Positions 27,564-37,125 of a stretch of DNA of 64,000 nucleotides are shown here, one piece after another. The stretch is from SCGC-AAA076-P13 sp963926355 (GTDB lineage: Bacteria > Pseudomonadota > Gammaproteobacteria > Magnimaribacterales > D2472). The stretch's first letter is position 1, and each line of letters opens with the position of its first letter. The notes beneath the pieces are model-generated. The model made no database searches. It saw only the letters and a list, made by a program, of their open reading frames with translations, and was not told the DNA's origin. The stretch covers positions 62,001 to 126,000 of the forward strand of contig CAWUWW010000001.1 of assembly GCA_963926355.1 (NCBI GenBank). The letters are read 5' to 3'. A program made the position numbers and the translations under genes.

Positions 27564-28330
27564 ATAGATTCATTAATTCTTTTCGTAAGAACTTCAACTC
27601 CATCACTTCTCACTGCTAATGTATGTTCCCATTGAGCAGAGTTCCTTCCGTCTTTTGTTTCAACAGTCCATTCATCTTTTAATGTTTTACTATATTTTGA
27701 TCCTTGATTAATCATCGGCTCAATAGTGAAGCACATGCCTTCTTGTATTTCTAAACCACGCCCCGGTTTTCCATAATGAAGTATTTGAGGATCTTCATGA
27801 TAAATTTTTCCGATTCCATGGCCGCAGTAATCTTCAACCACGCTGTAGTAATTAGATTCAGCATGTTTCTGGATAGCGTAACCTATATCTCCAAGATATG
27901 CCCCAGGCTTAACAACTTCTATAGCTTTGTAAAGGCATTCCTGTGTTACTTTCACTAGTCTTTCATTATGAGGCTTACATTTCCCAACAAGATACATTTT
28001 AGAAGTATCCCCATGCCAGCCATCTTTGATAACCGTTACATCTATGTTTAAAATATCACCTTCTTTTAGAATTCTACTTTCATCTGGTATTCCGTGACAA
28101 ATAACCTGATTAATACTTGAGCATATGGTTTTTTCAAATCCCCTATAGCCTACATTCGCTGGAATAGCCTTCTGAATATTTACAATATGTTCATAACATC
28201 TTCTATCGAGCTCTTCAGTTGAAATACCAGGGGCAACAAATGGTTCAATCATTTCAAGAACTTCAGCTGCAAGCCTTCCAGCAATTCTCATTTTTTTTAT
28301 ATCTTCTTCAGATTTTATTGATATTTCCAT
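27560..28330 (-). CDS. map: methionine aminopeptidase type I
   Basis: Removes N-terminal Met from nascent proteins. The 256-residue product carries the five pita-bread metal ligands Asp97, Asp108, His171, Glu204 and Glu235 at the same numbers as E. coli MetAP, plus His79 in CHGIP. Normally map faces rpsB; here it faces carA across 155 bases. It leads the minus-strand group map-glnD-dapD-dapE. Confidence 0.97.
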   Translation of the reverse strand: MEISIKSEEDIKKMRIAGRLAAEVLEMIEPFVAPGISTEELDRRCYEHIVNIQKAIPANVGYRGFEKTICSSINQVICHGIPDESRILKEGDILNIDVTVIKDGWHGDTSKMYLVGKCKPHNERLVKVTQECLYKAIEVVKPGAYLGDIGYAIQKHAESNYYSVVEDYCGHGIGKIYHEDPQILHYGKPGRGLEIQEGMCFTIEPMINQGSKYSKTLKDEWTVETKDGRNSAQWEHTLAVRSDGVEVLTKRINESI

Positions 28331-28387
28331 ATTTATTTAACTTTTTAAATAGACATCAGAGCACTAAGTCTATAAAGTACAGTTTTA

Positions 28388-28486
28388 ATGCAAGCACGAA
28401 AATTCAGCTCATTAAAACCCAAAATTTCTTTAAATAGATACTCTTACTTTTTTCAACTATTTTCTTCAAAAAGGAGAGTTTTTTAA
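28388..28486 (+). CDS. possible 32-residue leader ORF upstream of carA
   Basis: An ATG at 28388 opens a 32-codon frame that ends in TAA overlapping the carA ATG (TAATG), so ribosomes finishing it would land on the carA start. The predicted peptide is basic with a cluster of aromatic residues (RYSYFFQLF). A TATAAA at 28371-28376 could be its -10. There is no good ribosome site at its ATG, and carA has its own AAGGAGAG site, so it may be chance. Included as a candidate regulatory leader for the pyrimidine/arginine branch point. Confidence 0.25.
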   Translation: MQARKFSSLKPKISLNRYSYFFQLFSSKRRVF

Positions 28487-29607
28487 TGTCCTTTAAATCT
28501 ATTTTAGCTCTAGAAGATGGAAGTATATTCTATGGAGAGGGGTTTGGTGAAGAAAAATATGCAGTAGCTGAGATTGTATTTAATACCTCCATGACAGGTT
28601 ATCAAGAAATAATCACTGATCCATCTTATAAAAAACAAATTATTACATTCACGCATCCGCATATTGGCAATACTGGTATAAATGATGAGGACAATGAATC
28701 TTCAATGATCCATGCATCAGGAATTGTTGTAAATAATTTGTGTACAAAGCCTAGTAACTGGAGATCTAATAAAAGCTTAGAAACTTTTTTAAATGATCAG
28801 GGTGTTATTGCTATATCTGGAATCAATACTAGAAAATTGACTAAGGTTTTAAGAGATAAAGGTTCTATGAAATGCTGTATTGGCTCTCTTTCAAAAATAT
28901 CTGCAGAAGATGCTGTTAAAAAAGCTAAGAGTTTCTCTGGGCTTAAAGGCCTTGATCTTGCAAGAGATGTTTCAACAGAGGTAAGTTATAAATGGAGTGA
29001 AGGTGTATGGCCAGATTACAAGCCATCTAAATATTCCCATCCCATAGTTGCCTACGATTTCGGAGTTAAGACTAATATCTTGAGACTATTATCAGATAAT
29101 CTAGGAGAGGTAATTGTTGTAAATGCTCAAACTTCTTTTGAAGAGGTTATGAAGCTTTCTCCAAAAGGAATTTTTCTTTCTAATGGCCCTGGAGATCCAG
29201 AGCCTTGCACTTATGCAATTGAAAGTATTAAAAAATTTCTTGAAGTTAAAATACCTATCTTTGGAATTTGTTTAGGACATCAACTCCTTGCTCTTGCCGG
29301 TGGGGCGAAAACTTATAAAATGAAGTTTGGTCATCATGGAGCAAATCATCCTGTCCAAAATATCTCATCCTCAGAGGTAATGATAACCAGTCAGAACCAT
29401 GGTTTTTCTGTAGATGAGAGGTCTTTACCCGATAACATAAAAGTTTCGTACATATCCTTGTTTGATAATTCGCTACAAGGCATTGAATTTGACAATGCTC
29501 CTGCCTTTGGCTTCCAGGGCCATCCAGAAGCAAGCCCAGGACCTCAAGAAATTCAAATTTTGTTTAATAAATTTAGCTTAATGGTGCATGAATATGCCAA
29601 GACGTAA
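28486..29607 (+). CDS. carA: carbamoyl-phosphate synthase small subunit
   Basis: Glutamine amidotransferase subunit feeding ammonia to CarB for carbamoyl phosphate, shared by arginine and pyrimidine synthesis. The 373-residue product has the CPSase small-chain N-terminal domain and a class I glutaminase domain with nucleophile Cys262 in FGICLGHQ and the His-Glu pair in GHPEASPGP. A strong AAGGAGAG site precedes the ATG by about eight bases. The stop overlaps the carB start. Confidence 0.97.
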   Translation: MSFKSILALEDGSIFYGEGFGEEKYAVAEIVFNTSMTGYQEIITDPSYKKQIITFTHPHIGNTGINDEDNESSMIHASGIVVNNLCTKPSNWRSNKSLETFLNDQGVIAISGINTRKLTKVLRDKGSMKCCIGSLSKISAEDAVKKAKSFSGLKGLDLARDVSTEVSYKWSEGVWPDYKPSKYSHPIVAYDFGVKTNILRLLSDNLGEVIVVNAQTSFEEVMKLSPKGIFLSNGPGDPEPCTYAIESIKKFLEVKIPIFGICLGHQLLALAGGAKTYKMKFGHHGANHPVQNISSSEVMITSQNHGFSVDERSLPDNIKVSYISLFDNSLQGIEFDNAPAFGFQGHPEASPGPQEIQILFNKFSLMVHEYAKT

Positions 29608-32600
29608 GGATATAAAATCTATTTTAATTATTGGAGCGGGTCCTATAATTATCGGTCAGGCATGTGAGTTTGATTACTCCGGTGCACAAGCTTGTAAGGC
29701 TCTTAAGGATGAGGGTTTTAGAGTGATACTTGTTAATTCAAATCCTGCAACAATAATGACTGATCCCTTGCTAGCAGATGCCACATATATAGAGCCCATT
29801 CATTGGAAATCAGTAGAAAAAATAATTGAGAAAGAAAAGCCTGATGCAATTTTACCAACTATGGGAGGGCAAACAGCACTAAATACCGCCTTATCCTTAG
29901 ACAAAGAGGGTGTTTTGGAAAAGCATGGAGTTATATTAATTGGCGCCAATAGAGAGGCTATTGATAAAGCAGAAGACAGACAACTTTTTGATGAAACCAT
30001 GAAGGCTATTAATATAGAGACTCCAAATTCGGGTATTGCCCACTCTATGGAAGATGCTTTATTAGTGCAAAGCAGAATTGGCTTCCCTTGTATTATTAGA
30101 CCCTCTTTTACTATGGGCGGAACTGGGGGCGGCATTGCATATAATATTGACGAGTTTAAGGGTATATGTGAAAAAGGATTAGAACTTTCCCCAACAACTG
30201 AACTTTTAATTGATGAGTCTTTAATAGGCTGGAAAGAGTTTGAGATGGAGGTTGTAAGAGATTGTAAAGATAATTGTATTATTGTCTGTTCTATTGAAAA
30301 CTTAGATCCAATGGGTGTTCATACCGGAGATTCCATTACCGTTGCTCCTGCTCAAACACTCACAGATAAAGAATATCAAGTTATGAGAAATGCCTCTTTT
30401 AAAATTTTAAGAGAAATTGGAGTTGATACTGGAGGATCAAATGTTCAATTTGCTATAAACCCAGAAAACGGAAAGATGGTTGTTATAGAAATGAACCCTA
30501 GAGTGAGCAGATCTTCAGCCCTAGCATCAAAGGCAACAGGCTTTCCAATTGCCAAGGTTGCAGCGCTTCTTTCAGTTGGGTTTACCTTGGATGAATTAAA
30601 AAATGATATAACCGGAGGCTTAACACCGGCATCCTTTGAGCCAAGTATCGATTATATTGTTACCAAGATGCCAAAATTTGCTTTTGAGAAATTTCCTCAG
30701 GCAAGCTCAAAACTAACAACTCAAATGAAGTCAGTTGGCGAGGTTATGGCGATAGGCTCGAACTTTCAGGAATCTCTGCAAAAAGCAATCTGTAGCATGG
30801 AAGAAGATCTTGACGGATTAAATTCAATGTTTAAATCTATCGAAGAATCAAATCAAGAAGAAATTCAATATGAATTAACATTTCCAGGACCGAAAAGATT
30901 ATTTTATGTTGCTGATGCAATAAGGACCGGCTGGAGTTTAGAAAAAATATATGAGCTAACAAAGATTGATCATTGGTTTTTAGATCAGATTAAAGAGATT
31001 GTAGATATAGAAGAAGCTCTGAAAGAAAAAAAAATTAAAGACTTAACTAAAGAAGAAATTCTTCCTTTAAAAGAAAAAGGCTTTTCTGATTCTAGAATAG
31101 CCAGAATGATTAATTCAACTGAAGGCGATTTTAGAAAATATAGAATTGACAATAAAGTGACTCCAATCTTCAGAAGAGTTGATACTTGTGCCGCTGAATT
31201 TGCTACCTCAACTTGTTATATGTACTCAACATATGGAGAGGATTGTGAAAGCGACCCATCTGAAAATAGAAAAATATTAGTTCTAGGTAGCGGGCCCAAT
31301 AGAATTGGTCAAGGCATTGAGTTTGATTATTGTTGCGTCCATGCATCTCTTGCCATGCAAGAAGAAGGTATTGAATCAATAATGGTTAACTGCAATCCAG
31401 AAACAGTCTCTACGGATTATGACGTTTCTAATAGGTTGTATTTTGAGCCTATAACAGCTGAAAAGATTTTAGATATTATTGATAATGAAAAACCCGAAGG
31501 AGTTATTATTCAATTTGGAGGACAAACACCTCTTAAATTAGCTGATATTCTTTCTGAAAAGGGAGTAAAAATTCTAGGTACAGATGTTGATGCTATTGAT
31601 AGATCAGAAGATAGAGAGCGTTTTCAAGAATTGATTACTAAACTTAATTTAAGACAACCGGCAAATGCTACAGTTAGAAATATTACAGAAGCCTTGGAAA
31701 AGTCAGAGGTGATTGGTTTTCCAATTGTAGTTAGGCCATCTTATGTCTTGGGAGGTAGGGCTATGCAACTCGTTCATAATAATAAAGAACTTGAAACATA
31801 CCTTACAGAGGCTGTTGAAGTCTCAAACAGCAAGCCCATTCTTTTAGATAGTTATCTAACTGATGCTATTGAAGTTGATGTAGATGTTATTTCAGACGGA
31901 GTAAATATTGAAATTGGAGGAATCCTTCAGCATATTGAGCAAGCTGGAATTCATTCAGGTGATTCAGCATGTTCGCTGCCACCATATACCCTATCTATGG
32001 AGATCCAAGAACAGCTTTCAAAGCAATCTAAAGATATTGCCAAAGAACTAAACATTATTGGTTTGATGAATATTCAATTTGCCATTAAAGAAAATGATAT
32101 TTATATCATCGAAGTTAATCCCAGAGCATCAAGAACCGTTCCATTTATATCCAAGGCTGTAGGAAATTCTTTAGTCAAAGTTGCCTCAAAAGCAATGATA
32201 GGTAAAAGTCTTCTGGATCAAGATTTTTCCTGCAAACTTCCCGAAGGTTTATTTTTTGTAAAAGAAGCTGTAATGCCATTTGATAAATTTCCACTAGTAG
32301 ATCCCATTCTAGGACCTGAGATGAAATCTACTGGAGAGGTTATGGGTATTGGGCCTAGTTTCGGTGAAGCATATGCAAAAGCTCAAAAAGGTGCAAATAA
32401 AATTCTTCCAAGATCTGGCTCAGTTTTTATCAGTGTAAAAGATTCAGATAAAAAGTATTTAGATGAACTAATACCTTTAGTTATTAGCAATGGTTTTGAT
32501 TTAGTAGCAACAGGTGGAACAGCGATGTATATAAAAAACCTTGGTTATGATGTGCGGAGAATTAATAAAGTTACAGAAGGAAGGCCTCACACTGTAGATT

Positions 32601-32815
32601 GCCTGTTAAATAAAGAAATTGACATGATAATCAATACTACAGAAGGCAAGCAGTCTATAGAAGATTCAGCATCAATGAGAAAAACAGCGCTACAAAATAA
32701 AATATTTTGTACTACAACCATGTTTGGAGCTTTTGCACTTATGGAAGCTCTAAAGAGTGATGAAGTTAATTGGTCATACAATAGCCTACAAGAAATCAAT
32801 ACTTCTTCATCTTAG
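29594..32815 (+). CDS. carB: carbamoyl-phosphate synthase large subunit
   Basis: Makes carbamoyl phosphate from bicarbonate, ammonia and two ATP. I prefer the ATG at 29594 (MPRRKDIKS, matching E. coli MPKRTDIKS); another lies two codons earlier. The product of about 1073 residues has two homologous ATP-grasp halves (starting GAGPIIIGQACEFDYSG and GSGPNRIGQGIEFDYC), an oligomerisation domain between them, and a C-terminal MGS-like allosteric domain (about 935-1073, with VATGGTA) that binds UMP/IMP/ornithine in E. coli. Overlaps carA by 14 bases. Confidence 0.97.
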   Translation: MPRRKDIKSILIIGAGPIIIGQACEFDYSGAQACKALKDEGFRVILVNSNPATIMTDPLLADATYIEPIHWKSVEKIIEKEKPDAILPTMGGQTALNTALSLDKEGVLEKHGVILIGANREAIDKAEDRQLFDETMKAINIETPNSGIAHSMEDALLVQSRIGFPCIIRPSFTMGGTGGGIAYNIDEFKGICEKGLELSPTTELLIDESLIGWKEFEMEVVRDCKDNCIIVCSIENLDPMGVHTGDSITVAPAQTLTDKEYQVMRNASFKILREIGVDTGGSNVQFAINPENGKMVVIEMNPRVSRSSALASKATGFPIAKVAALLSVGFTLDELKNDITGGLTPASFEPSIDYIVTKMPKFAFEKFPQASSKLTTQMKSVGEVMAIGSNFQESLQKAICSMEEDLDGLNSMFKSIEESNQEEIQYELTFPGPKRLFYVADAIRTGWSLEKIYELTKIDHWFLDQIKEIVDIEEALKEKKIKDLTKEEILPLKEKGFSDSRIARMINSTEGDFRKYRIDNKVTPIFRRVDTCAAEFATSTCYMYSTYGEDCESDPSENRKILVLGSGPNRIGQGIEFDYCCVHASLAMQEEGIESIMVNCNPETVSTDYDVSNRLYFEPITAEKILDIIDNEKPEGVIIQFGGQTPLKLADILSEKGVKILGTDVDAIDRSEDRERFQELITKLNLRQPANATVRNITEALEKSEVIGFPIVVRPSYVLGGRAMQLVHNNKELETYLTEAVEVSNSKPILLDSYLTDAIEVDVDVISDGVNIEIGGILQHIEQAGIHSGDSACSLPPYTLSMEIQEQLSKQSKDIAKELNIIGLMNIQFAIKENDIYIIEVNPRASRTVPFISKAVGNSLVKVASKAMIGKSLLDQDFSCKLPEGLFFVKEAVMPFDKFPLVDPILGPEMKSTGEVMGIGPSFGEAYAKAQKGANKILPRSGSVFISVKDSDKKYLDELIPLVISNGFDLVATGGTAMYIKNLGYDVRRINKVTEGRPHTVDCLLNKEIDMIINTTEGKQSIEDSASMRKTALQNKIFCTTTMFGAFALMEALKSDEVNWSYNSLQEINTSSS

Positions 32816-32830
32816 TTGCTATAATAAATT

Positions 32831-33307
32831 ATGAGCAGAGTTCCACTAACAAAAGATGGCGAAGTTGCTATTAAGCAAAAACTTGCAAATTTAAAATTTG
32901 TCGAAAGGCCTAGAGTATCTGCATCTATAGCGGAAGCTAGAGCGCATGGAGATTTAAAAGAAAATGCTGAATATCATGCAGCAAAAGAAGAGCAAGGGTT
33001 GATGGAGGCTAGGATTAATGATATTGAAAGTGCTCTATCAAATGCTCAAGTAATAGACGTTAAAGAAATTCCAGAAACAGGAAGGGTGGTCTTCGGCTCA
33101 ACAATTAAACTTTATGACACTAGTGCCGACAAGGAAATTATATATAAGATTGTTGGAAATTTAGAGTCAGATCCAAGTAATGGCCTTATCTCTATTGATA
33201 CACCAATTGCCAAAGGTCTCGTTGGCAAATTTGTAGATGACGAGGTGACTATAACAACCCCCTCGGGACAGCTTTCCTATGAGATTGTCGAAGTTAAGCA
33301 TATATAA
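32831..33307 (+). CDS. greA: transcription elongation factor GreA
   Basis: GreA rescues backtracked RNA polymerase by stimulating transcript cleavage. The 158-residue product has the N-terminal coiled coil with GDLKENAEYHAAKEEQ (acidic tip) and the C-terminal FKBP-like domain with SPxG-type segment TPIAKGLVGK. There is no Shine-Dalgarno; an extended -10 element TGCTATAAT ends 5 bases before the ATG, which would give an almost leaderless transcript in addition to read-through from carAB. Confidence 0.96.
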   Translation: MSRVPLTKDGEVAIKQKLANLKFVERPRVSASIAEARAHGDLKENAEYHAAKEEQGLMEARINDIESALSNAQVIDVKEIPETGRVVFGSTIKLYDTSADKEIIYKIVGNLESDPSNGLISIDTPIAKGLVGKFVDDEVTITTPSGQLSYEIVEVKHI

Positions 33308-33312
33308 CTATT

Positions 33313-33882
33313 ATGCATGTAGATAGTTGGGCTCTAAAGGCTAAAAAATTTGGCTATAGAACAAGAGCGGTTTTTAAGTTAGATGAAATTATACAAAAAA
33401 CAAAAGTACTCAAAAAATCAAAATATGTTCTTGATATAGGTTCAGCTCCTGGAGGCTGGTCTCAATATATAAAGCAAAAATCAAAAAAATCAGAAGTATA
33501 TGCATTGGACATACTAGACATGGAGTTAGTAGAGGGTGTAAATTTTTATCAGGAAAGTATTGAGAATATAGATAGTATTGATTCTATATTCGCATTAATG
33601 GGATCTTTTAATCTTGTAATCTCAGATATTGCCCCAAACTTAACTGGTATAAACGCCATAGACACTGAAAATATTTATGAGCTTAATGTCCTTACCTTAG
33701 AGGTTGCTGCTAGATATTTAGACAAATGTCATGGATCTTTTATAATGAAGACTTTTCAAAATAGTATGTTAAAAAGTCTTCGAAAAAAAATGGAACTTTC
33801 TTTTAAGATAGTTCAAACTTTTAAACCGGCTGCTTCAAAAAAGCAATCCGGTGAAATATATTTATATGGAGCTTATAAGTAA
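33313..33882 (+). CDS. rlmE: 23S rRNA (uridine-2'-O-)-methyltransferase RlmE
   Basis: RlmE (FtsJ/RrmJ) methylates U2552 of 23S rRNA using SAM. The 189-residue product has the SAM motif DIGSAPGGWSQY (about 41-52), and the K-D-K-E tetrad: Lys in AVFKLDE, Asp in ISDIAPNLTG, Lys in FIMKTFQ and Glu in SGEIYLYG. The N terminus is some 15-20 residues shorter than in E. coli, starting directly at SWALKAKKFGYRTRA. It precedes ftsH, sharing one base (TAATG), as in E. coli. Confidence 0.95.
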   Translation: MHVDSWALKAKKFGYRTRAVFKLDEIIQKTKVLKKSKYVLDIGSAPGGWSQYIKQKSKKSEVYALDILDMELVEGVNFYQESIENIDSIDSIFALMGSFNLVISDIAPNLTGINAIDTENIYELNVLTLEVAARYLDKCHGSFIMKTFQNSMLKSLRKKMELSFKIVQTFKPAASKKQSGEIYLYGAYK

Positions 33883-35792
33883 TGAATAGTATTTTTAGAA
33901 ATCTCTTAGTTTGGGTAGTCCTTGGCTCTTTATTAATGTTTGTTTTTAATAATGTTGAAAATTCAGCAGCAAGAGAACAGGTCAGCTATAGCCAGTTCAA
34001 AAAAGAAGTCCTGTCAGGTGGAGTTGAGAAAATTATATACAAAGGCGATCAAATGACAATCATTGGAGATCGTTTGGATGGCACTAAATTTGAAACCACT
34101 CACCCAATATTCAAAAAAGATGATGTTTTAGATAAAGCTATTCAAGATAATGGAGTTATTGCTGAGTATGAGAAAATTGAGCAGCCCTCAATACTATCTC
34201 AGCTTTTAGTTGGAGCCTTTCCAATAATTCTATTGCTGGGGATATTTTTCTTTTTCATGAGGCAAATGCAAGGCGGCATGTCTGGCAAAGGCGGCCCAAT
34301 GTCATTTGGAAAAAGTAAAGCAAAACTGATGGAAGGCGGGCAGGTTAAAACCACCTTTAAAGATGTTGCTGGTTGTGAAGAAGCCAAACAAGATGTTCAA
34401 GAGTTAGTTGATTTTTTAAGAGACCCTACTAAATTTCAAAAACTTGGGGGAAGAATACCTAGAGGCGTTTTAATGGTTGGCCCTCCTGGAACTGGAAAAA
34501 CTTTACTTGCAAGAGCTATTGCTGGTGAGGCCAAAGTTCCATTTTTTAGTATTTCTGGATCTGATTTTGTTGAAATGTTTGTTGGGGTTGGTGCGTCAAG
34601 AGTTAGAGATATGTTTGAGCAAGCAAAAAAACAATCCCCGTGCATTATTTTTATTGATGAAATCGATGCCGTTGGAAGACATAGAGGAACTGGTATGGGA
34701 GGAGGTCATGATGAAAGAGAGCAAACCTTAAACCAACTGCTGGTAGAAATGGATGGCTTTGAAGGCAATGATGGGGTTATTGTTGTTGCTGCCACTAATA
34801 GACCGGATGTATTAGATCCGGCCCTTTTAAGACCAGGGAGATTTGATAGACAGGTAGTAGTTGATTTGCCTGATATAAGAGGAAGAGAAGCAATACTTAA
34901 AGTCCATATGAGAAAAGTGCCATTAGATTCTGATGTTGACCCTTTAGTTCTTGCAAGAGGTACGCCAGGTTTTTCAGGAGCTGATCTTGCCAACCTAATC
35001 AATGAAGCTGCATTATTTGCTGCAAGATATTCAGATAAAAAAATAGACCAGTCACATTTAGATCTTGCCAAAGATAAAATTATGATGGGTGCTGAAAGGA
35101 AATCAATGATCCTTAGCGAGGCACAAAAAAGAATTACTGCCTACCATGAAGCTGGTCATGCAATAGTTGGGAGATTGTGTCCAACTCATGACCCTGTATA
35201 CAAGGTAACTATCATCCCTAGAGGCAGAGCTTTGGGGGTAACAATGTTTCTTCCTGAAGAAGATACTTATATGCAGAGTAAAGAATATTTACTTGGAAGA
35301 ATTACAACTTTATTTGGTGGAAGAATTGCTGAAAGTATTATTAATGGCGATCAAGGTATTACCACGGGAGCTTCAAATGATATTGAGGTTGCTACATCCA
35401 TTGCTACAAACATGGTTACCAAGTGGGGCCTATCTGAGAAGCTAGGAACTATTAAATATGGCGAAGATGAGGGAAGCCCTTTTGTTGGAAGGGCTGCATC
35501 AGCTCCAGCTCAATTTAGGAGTGAAGAAACATCAAGAATGATAGATTCAGAAATTAAATCAATCATTGATAAAAGCTATGAAAGAGCTGAGAATTTATTA
35601 AAAAATAATTTAGATAAATTAAATACAATGGCCGATGCATTGTTGAAATATGAGACTATTGATGCTCCTCAGATAGATGACATAATGGCAGGAGCTGAGC
35701 CCAGAGAGCCAAAAGGCTGGTCAGATGACAGCATCCCACCGCCTAGTGTTGATAAAAAATCTTCAATCAAAGGTCCAGCAGAAGAGCTATAA
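33882..35792 (+). CDS. ftsH: ATP-dependent zinc metalloprotease FtsH
   Basis: Membrane-anchored AAA+ protease for quality control and for turnover of proteins such as LpxC. The 636-residue product has two N-terminal membrane helices (about 5-24 and 107-126) flanking a periplasmic domain, Walker A GPPGTGKT (200-207), Walker B IIFIDE (255-260), the pore motif FVGVGA, the second region of homology RPGRFDR, and zinc motif HEAGH (422-426). In most relatives folP follows; here glmM follows directly. Confidence 0.98.
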   Translation: MNSIFRNLLVWVVLGSLLMFVFNNVENSAAREQVSYSQFKKEVLSGGVEKIIYKGDQMTIIGDRLDGTKFETTHPIFKKDDVLDKAIQDNGVIAEYEKIEQPSILSQLLVGAFPIILLLGIFFFFMRQMQGGMSGKGGPMSFGKSKAKLMEGGQVKTTFKDVAGCEEAKQDVQELVDFLRDPTKFQKLGGRIPRGVLMVGPPGTGKTLLARAIAGEAKVPFFSISGSDFVEMFVGVGASRVRDMFEQAKKQSPCIIFIDEIDAVGRHRGTGMGGGHDEREQTLNQLLVEMDGFEGNDGVIVVAATNRPDVLDPALLRPGRFDRQVVVDLPDIRGREAILKVHMRKVPLDSDVDPLVLARGTPGFSGADLANLINEAALFAARYSDKKIDQSHLDLAKDKIMMGAERKSMILSEAQKRITAYHEAGHAIVGRLCPTHDPVYKVTIIPRGRALGVTMFLPEEDTYMQSKEYLLGRITTLFGGRIAESIINGDQGITTGASNDIEVATSIATNMVTKWGLSEKLGTIKYGEDEGSPFVGRAASAPAQFRSEETSRMIDSEIKSIIDKSYERAENLLKNNLDKLNTMADALLKYETIDAPQIDDIMAGAEPREPKGWSDDSIPPPSVDKKSSIKGPAEEL

Positions 35793-35801
35793 TTATTTAT
35801 T

Positions 35802-37124
35802 ATGAATCTTAAATTTGGTACTGATGGAATAAGAGGTCCTGTAGAGACTCTAATTACTCCTGAGGCTTGCCTAAAAATTGCTCATGCCACAGGTATTGTC
35901 ATGAAAGAGCTTGGTTTAGAAAATGTAATGATTGGAAAGGATACGCGTGTTTCTGGTTATATGCTTGAGTCTGCCCTTCAGGCAGGATTTATAGCAGCTG
36001 GAGTAAACGTTAGACTTTTAGGCCCTTTACCAACACCTGGAGTTGCATACTTAACAAAATCATTAAGAAATTCTTTTGGTGTTGTGCTCAGCGCCTCGCA
36101 TAATGATTTCCTAGATAATGGTATTAAAATTTTTAATACTGATGGCGAGAAACTCTCAAAAGAATTAGAGCAAAAAATTGAGAAACTTTTAGAAACAGAT
36201 TTAAAGCCTGTTAAAACCCAAGAGCTTGGAAAGGCCAAAAGGTTTGATGAATCTGGAGCAAGATATATTGAATTTTGTAAATCTACGGTACCTTCAAACG
36301 TATCTTTTTCTTCTTTAAGAATTGTACTAGATTGCGCTAATGGGGCTTGTTACAAAGTAAGTCCAGCAGTCTTTGAAGAGCTTGGAGCCGAAATTATACC
36401 TATAGGTGTGGACCCTGATGGATATAATATTAATGCCAAGTGCGGCTCTACCTACCCAGAGCTTGTCAGGGAAGAGGTTATTAAACATAGAGCTGATTTT
36501 GGGGTCTCCTTGGATGGCGATGGAGATAGAGTAATAATAATAGATAGAGATGGAAATATTCTTGACGGGGATGACCTTCTGTATATCTTAGCTTTCTCAA
36601 ACCCTAATAGAGTTGGGCCATGGTCTGGAGTTGTTGGAACTCATATGAGTAACTTGGGACTAGAGGACGGGATTAAAAAACTTGGCTATGAATTTAAAAG
36701 AGCAGATGTTGGTGATAAATACGTTAGCAAAATGTTGACTAAGAAAGGCTGGCTTCTAGGAGGTGAAACCTCAGGCCATATCATATGTAAAGATTTAGTG
36801 AGCACTGGAGATGGAACAATCGCTGCTTTAAAAGTTATTTCTTCTTTATTAATACTTGAGAAAGCTCCATCAGAGGTTTTGTCCAATTACAAAAAACTAC
36901 CACAAATAAATATTGCAACTCCAGTTAAAAATAAGGATATAGTCAATGATAAAGATCTTAAACTTATGATTAAAGAAATTGAATCTGATATTACTGTTGG
37001 TAGAGTTTTAGTTAGAGCCTCTGGAACAGAGAGTAAGATAAGAGTTATGGTAGAGGCTCCAGAAGAAAATGTTGCAACGAAATTTGCCAATGACCTAATT
37101 AATATTATTATTTCAAAGTCATAA
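35802..37124 (+). CDS. glmM: phosphoglucosamine mutase
   Basis: Converts glucosamine-6-phosphate to glucosamine-1-phosphate for UDP-GlcNAc (peptidoglycan and LPS). The 440-residue product has the phosphoserine loop LSASHN with active Ser99, metal loop DGDGDR, sugar-recognition GGETSGH, and phosphate-binding RASGTES near the C terminus. No clear ribosome site; TATAAT lies 8 bases ahead of the ATG and overlaps the ftsH stop. tpiA starts one base after its stop. Confidence 0.97.
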   Translation: MNLKFGTDGIRGPVETLITPEACLKIAHATGIVMKELGLENVMIGKDTRVSGYMLESALQAGFIAAGVNVRLLGPLPTPGVAYLTKSLRNSFGVVLSASHNDFLDNGIKIFNTDGEKLSKELEQKIEKLLETDLKPVKTQELGKAKRFDESGARYIEFCKSTVPSNVSFSSLRIVLDCANGACYKVSPAVFEELGAEIIPIGVDPDGYNINAKCGSTYPELVREEVIKHRADFGVSLDGDGDRVIIIDRDGNILDGDDLLYILAFSNPNRVGPWSGVVGTHMSNLGLEDGIKKLGYEFKRADVGDKYVSKMLTKKGWLLGGETSGHIICKDLVSTGDGTIAALKVISSLLILEKAPSEVLSNYKKLPQINIATPVKNKDIVNDKDLKLMIKEIESDITVGRVLVRASGTESKIRVMVEAPEENVATKFANDLINIIISKS

Positions 37125-37125
37125 A

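Noticed and set aside
34706..35071. 121-codon open frame antisense to ftsH
   Set aside because: Inside the conserved AAA+ domain of ftsH; no independent signals.
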